Origin: Omnitrophica bacterium GWA2_52_8
GTDB taxonomy: Bacteria; Omnitrophota; Omnitrophia; Omnitrophales; Aquincolibacteriaceae
Direction: 5' to 3'
DNA: 5,134 nt
Assembly: GCA_001804025.1 (NCBI GenBank)
Contig: MHFC01000084.1
Span: 381-5,514 of the forward strand
Positions 4,465-5,134 of this stretch are shown one piece after another (within the stretch, counting starts at the first letter, position 1; each line of letters opens with the position of its first letter). Both the position numbers and the translations under genes were made by a program. A model generated the notes under the pieces. The model was not told the DNA's origin and did not search any database. It saw only the letters and a list, made by a program, of their open reading frames with translations.

Positions 4465-5007
4465 TTAAATAGCGTGCCCCCGCGATTCTGTCGAATGAAA
4501 GCCTATCCTGCGCTTGGGTTTTCCCTGAGCAACAGCCATGAGTTGCCGAATTGCTGAAAAAATTGTCCGGATTTCCTCATCATGTTTTTCAACTTTATTT
4601 TCAAGGTTGCGAAGCTGCAGCGCAAGTTCCTTGTTGGCTGACAAGAGCCGTCTTAATTTTACAAATGTCCGCATGATAGCAACATTGACGCGAACAGCGG
4701 GTTTACTTCGAAGAATCCCCGAGAGCATGGCAATACCTTGTTCGGTAAAGGCATAGGGGCGATACTTGATATTTTGCCCCGGTCTCAAGGTCACATTTTG
4801 TGACCTTGGATTTTCAATTTCATTCCACGCCAGTTGAAACATAAAATCATCCGGAAATCGATCCCCATTGCGCTTTGCAGCCTGGATCAGGGTTTTCACT
4901 TTTACGCCGTACATTTTTGCCAGATCCCTGTCGAGCAAAACGCGTTCATTTCTTATAATCTGGATGCTGGCCGCAATGCTTCCCGCATCGATATTAAGTT
5001 TTCGCAT
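4465..5007 (-). CDS. ORF6N-domain protein (phage-type DNA-binding regulator)
   Basis: The 180-aa product, read leftwards from ATG at 5005-5007, begins with an ORF6N domain, a module found in phage and mobile-element proteins and related in context to KilA-N and Bro proteins. Motifs are IQIIRNERVLLDRDLAKMYG (15-34), AAKRNGDRFPDDFMFQLAWNE (43-63, split as AAKRN, RFPDDFMFQL), KYRPYAFTEQGIAML (81-95) and VNVAIMRTFVKLR (107-119). A heptad-like coiled coil follows at about 122-155, then a basic tail. No enzyme motif is seen. An in-frame TGA shortly upstream makes this the first ATG; there is no Shine-Dalgarno site. Base composition is about 45% G+C over 4501-4920, well below the operon, which suggests horizontal acquisition. 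It stands alone without phage structural or integrase genes, and converges on the ligase operon. DNA binding is a family expectation; the target is unknown. Confidence 0.88.
   Translation of the reverse strand: MRKLNIDAGSIAASIQIIRNERVLLDRDLAKMYGVKVKTLIQAAKRNGDRFPDDFMFQLAWNEIENPRSQNVTLRPGQNIKYRPYAFTEQGIAMLSGILRSKPAVRVNVAIMRTFVKLRRLLSANKELALQLRNLENKVEKHDEEIRTIFSAIRQLMAVAQGKPKRRIGFHSTESRGHAI
4786..4808. repeat. Perfect 10-bp hairpin inside the ORF6N gene
   Basis: CAAGGTCACA (4786-4795) and TGTGACCTTG (4799-4808) are exact complements around a 3-nt TTT loop. They encode part of the PRSQNVTLRP segment of the ORF6N domain. It may simply reflect codons for conserved residues, or act as a binding site or an mRNA hairpin. 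Confidence 0.6.
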
Positions 5008-5030
5008 GGAAAAAATGTATCAAATAATTG

Positions 5031-5053
5031 ATTATAATGCAATATTAAATTGC
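5031..5053 (-). promoter_or_regulatory. Candidate -10 box with adjacent palindrome upstream of the ORF6N gene
   Basis: The minus strand reads a perfect TATAAT at 5036-5031, 24 nt upstream of the start codon, which would give a leader of roughly 16 nt without a Shine-Dalgarno site. Directly upstream, in the spacer, GCAAT (5039-5043) and ATTGC (5049-5053) form a palindrome around 5 nt. No good -35 hexamer is seen. The layout fits an operator between -10 and -35, possibly for autoregulation by the encoded protein, but this is inferred from position only. Confidence 0.4.
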
Positions 5054-5069
5054 GTATTCTAACTAACCC

Positions 5070-5096
5070 GCATTTCTCATCACCCATGAGAAATGC
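5070..5096. repeat. Perfect 11-bp inverted repeat upstream of the ORF6N gene
   Basis: GCATTTCTCAT (5070-5080) is exactly complementary to ATGAGAAATGC (5086-5096) with a 5-nt loop, CACCC. Nothing coding is evident from 5008 to the right edge. There is no T-run right after either arm; a TTTTT at 5125-5129 is about 29 nt away behind a weak GCCC/GGGC pair. It may be an operator, a terminator remnant of a gene beyond the edge, or an end of a repeat element. Confidence 0.55.
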
Positions 5097-5134
5097 CCTC
5101 GCGGAGGCTGTGGTGCAAATGGGCTTTTTCATTT

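Overview
The window looks like a chromosomal segment of an uncultured, moderately GC-rich bacterium. The coding DNA is about 59% G+C by hand count over 1501-1620. The genes are bacterial and tightly packed, with Shine-Dalgarno sites in front of some of them. No gene here fixes the phylum; a candidate-phylum or PVC-like lineage such as Omnitrophota is only a guess.

Layout. (1) 1-465, minus strand: a 54-aa one-helix-pair membrane protein of the PLDc_N family, with a textbook ribosome binding site and a TATAAT box, lies 50 nt upstream of the start of a pyruvate kinase gene that runs off the left edge. (2) 466-873, no recognised gene: a divergent intergenic region crowded with inverted repeats. 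These are a perfect 17-bp hairpin at 600-642, an imperfect hairpin at 685-730, and a 92-nt fold-back element at 736-827 whose arms can pair in two mutually exclusive ways. A plausible sigma-70-type promoter at 824-852 starts inside the right end of that element. (3) 874-4380, plus strand: an apparent four-cistron operon. It begins with a previously uncalled 29-codon basic peptide ORF, then a RimK-like ATP-grasp ligase with an RLAN N-terminal domain, a GCS2-family (glutamate-cysteine ligase type 2) carboxylate-amine ligase, and an N-formylglutamate amidohydrolase family hydrolase. The junctions are a 3-nt gap, a 4-nt overlap and an 8-nt overlap. (4) 4381-4464: a short convergent gap with GC-rich inverted repeats. 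(5) 4465-5007, minus strand: an AT-richer (about 45% G+C) phage-type ORF6N-domain gene with its own TATAAT box and a small palindrome beside it. (6) 5008-5134: an 11-bp hairpin and otherwise no gene.

The main interest is the operon. Two different amide-bond-forming ligase folds (ATP-grasp and glutamine-synthetase-like) and one amide hydrolase are translationally coupled. This is the kind of neighbourhood that comparative genomics of amidoligases has flagged as uncharacterised peptide synthesis or peptide-tagging pathways. The new element proposed here is the small basic peptide encoded as the first cistron. It could be the acceptor that the ligases modify, since RimK itself adds glutamates to the C-terminus of ribosomal protein S6. 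The peptide ORF is directly visible; its role is inference.
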